Shown: positions 62,588-64,000 of the stretch, in pieces
Layout of the letters: every line of letters starts with the position of its first letter
Position numbering within the stretch: position 1 is the stretch's first letter
Source of the DNA: Lentilitoribacter sp. Alg239-R112
Lineage (GTDB): Bacteria > Pseudomonadota > Alphaproteobacteria > Rhizobiales > Rhizobiaceae
Length of the DNA: 64,000 nucleotides
NCBI RefSeq assembly: GCF_900537175.1
Contig: NZ_LS999833.1
Location: forward strand, 744,001 to 808,000
Reading direction: 5' to 3'
Program-made: the position numbers and the translations under genes
Notes under the pieces: generated by a model
What the model was told of the DNA's origin: nothing
Databases searched by the model: none
What the model saw: only the letters and a program-made list of their open reading frames with translations

Positions 62588-62662
62588 TTTGTAGATTTAA
62601 TAGGAAAAATTTGGAAGGTCATGTAAGGACCTTATTATTAGGATCTACAGAAACATCGCCAA

Positions 62663-64000
62663 CTAGAATTTTAGGCTCGCTCGTAGTTGAAAAGCACTTG
62701 CACTCATATGCGCGGAGAAGCGTCCCTGGTATTTTAGGCTCACATTATGCCCCCTTTCGGTAAAGATGGATGCACCTAGATCTATTTCTCCAATCGCGCG
62801 ATCAGAATGTGTCTGTGCTGTAAACGAGTTGACGCCCACAGGGTCGGCAACAAAGCTGCCTGAAAAATCTTGGTTACTATCGGAAAAAGCTGAAAATCCC
62901 AGGTCCGCAAATGCGCGAACGCGCGTACCATTTTCCAAAATATAATTGCGGCTAATCTCTAAGGAAGGGGAAATTCCCCAAATCGTACCTTTGCTTCCAA
63001 CTACATTTAGGTTGGCGGCACCACCGCCCGTTTCAGACACGTCATCTCTTCCAAGGTGGGTAGCCGACAAGTCCATAATTGGTTTGAATGACCAGCCATC
63101 TTTCTCGGTCAGATATGCGGCTCGGAATTGGCTAGTTACGAAGCTAGTATTTGGTTTGGAATGTGCGGCAAGATCTAAACCTCCAAAGGATATGTTTCTG
63201 GTGAGGTTATTTTGACTGATGCCAGCAGATATGCCGGCAGCAAAAAGCCACGCGTCGCGCTGATGCTTTAGTATAGCTCCTCCTTGGTATCGCTTATACT
63301 CAGCAAATGCATTGGCTTGAGTATTCAATGAACCACTCTCATAACCAAGGGCGACCCCCAAATGCCAGTTATCCGTAAATGAATATTGTACTCCGGCACT
63401 CAGGCCGCCCGTATTCTCGCTGTAACCTATATTATTTATTGATTGATCGCGATTTATAAATCGACCATGAGGTTGCATCCATATACATTGACCTTCTGAA
63501 ATGGCCATAAATGCACCTGTCGCCTGCAGACAACTTAGAAGATTACTGGTAAAACTAAGTGAAGATTGTAACGAAACTTGTTCAAGATTTAAGAAGCTTT
63601 CTCCACCGAGTTGATCAAGTGCATCTGCGATACTTGCGGCATCAGGCAATTCAGTAAGCCCACTTAATACGGGCGTTAAACCACCACCGCCAATCGCCAA
63701 TGCTTCGTTCAAATGGTTTGCTAGTTTGGTTTGGTTTGGATTAAGGCCTTCGATGGCAAAATCCACGCTCGCTGAAACAACCACATCATTTATGTTTGGG
63801 TATTGCAGCTGAAAGTTTGTGACAGGGCCATTTACAACAGTAAATCCGTTGTTGGTAACGCCTCCAGTAGCACTCAAAATGGTGAAGTCCTGTTGTTGTG
63901 CAACAGGATTGATTAACGTCGGTCGTAGTACACCATCCAAAGCGGCAGAACCATTTACAGACAACAGATCATTTGTTGCTGAGGCAGCATCTAAGTCAAT
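62663..64000 (-). CDS. Autotransporter, C-terminal part (5' end outside the window)
   Basis: The frame is open to the window edge, so at least 445 residues are present and the start is missing. The first 120 or so residues are the end of a beta-helix passenger (SGSAALDG-like turns, GGLTPVLSGLTELPDAASIA). From about residue 165 a beta-barrel autotransporter domain is seen (AGVQYSFTDNWHLGVALGYE, WSFKPIMDLSATHLG, RAFADLGFSAFSDSNQDF), with C-terminal ...FQLRASLKF ending in Phe as BAM substrates do. It inserts in the outer membrane and displays or releases the passenger. Confidence 0.92.
   Translation of the reverse strand: MDLDAASATNDLLSVNGSAALDGVLRPTLINPVAQQQDFTILSATGGVTNNGFTVVNGPVTNFQLQYPNINDVVVSASVDFAIEGLNPNQTKLANHLNEALAIGGGGLTPVLSGLTELPDAASIADALDQLGGESFLNLEQVSLQSSLSFTSNLLSCLQATGAFMAISEGQCIWMQPHGRFINRDQSINNIGYSENTGGLSAGVQYSFTDNWHLGVALGYESGSLNTQANAFAEYKRYQGGAILKHQRDAWLFAAGISAGISQNNLTRNISFGGLDLAAHSKPNTSFVTSQFRAAYLTEKDGWSFKPIMDLSATHLGRDDVSETGGGAANLNVVGSKGTIWGISPSLEISRNYILENGTRVRAFADLGFSAFSDSNQDFSGSFVADPVGVNSFTAQTHSDRAIGEIDLGASIFTERGHNVSLKYQGRFSAHMSASAFQLRASLKF

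Noticed and set aside
1..64000. tRNA or rRNA genes
   Set aside because: I looked for T-loop and acceptor patterns and for conserved rRNA segments on both strands and saw none; a covariance-model search could still find one.

Overview
The window is chromosomal DNA from a marine-type alphaproteobacterium of moderately low GC, most likely in the Hyphomicrobiales/Rhodobacterales range. That placement is inferred from a PutA without a DNA-binding domain paired with a PutR-type Lrp regulator, a BigR/SqrR persulfide sensor, a cyanide-insensitive type cytochrome bd with a DUF2474 subunit, a tripartite tricarboxylate transporter (TTT) and a DUF5681 protein. No ribosomal or tRNA gene was found, so a closer placement is not possible from the sequence.

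Layout. 1-5643: amino-sugar and peptidoglycan-sugar catabolism. The leftward operon is murQ, sugar-binding protein, permease; the rightward operon is BadF-type kinase, GntR regulator, a remnant of a SIS-domain deaminase with an internal deletion, and nagA. 5606-12152: an MFS transporter, an ornithine-cyclodeaminase-family reductase, putA and its Lrp-type regulator. 12181-16008: cytochrome bd oxidase (cydA, cydB and a 38-residue DUF2474 protein) divergent from an NsrR-like Fe-S regulator, then a 1-Cys peroxiredoxin. 16066-22057: sulfide/persulfide oxidation, with SulP, a DUF442-SQR fusion, a persulfide dioxygenase, two YeeE/YedE halves, DUF2892, and BigR with a clear palindromic operator.

22058-29940 is a scarred region. 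A type I secretion ABC transporter and its HlyD adaptor are intact, but the HlyC-type toxin acyltransferase nearby is frameshifted and no toxin gene is visible. Two copies of a dispersed repeat carrying 21-bp tandem units lie here, one joined to the worn C-terminus of a serine recombinase. 27956-33755 joins a QseBC-like two-component system to a probable flavinylation system: a DUF2271 protein with a flavin-acceptor-like motif, a PepSY-flavodoxin-reductase and ApbE. After a solitary tyrosine recombinase, 34605-45036 is a tricarboxylate-use locus: LysR, a small protein, D-2-hydroxyacid dehydrogenase, TcuA-like dehydrogenase, TctE/TctD, TctC, a TctA-TctB fusion, and a PrpF-family isomerase.

45082-48363 is mobile debris. 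A frameshifted IS6-family element has removed the catalytic domain of a large serine recombinase, and a third copy of the 21-bp repeat family follows. 48364-64000 is mostly exported or unknown proteins. The part most worth study is 49684-55706: a membrane-spanning HTH/YARHG regulator divergent from a tight four-gene operon of secreted proteins (VWA, SH3, a 165-residue protein and an 807-residue Cys-patterned protein). It is followed by a phage-like ParB-methyltransferase/DUF5681 pair, several small exported proteins and the C-terminal part of an autotransporter.
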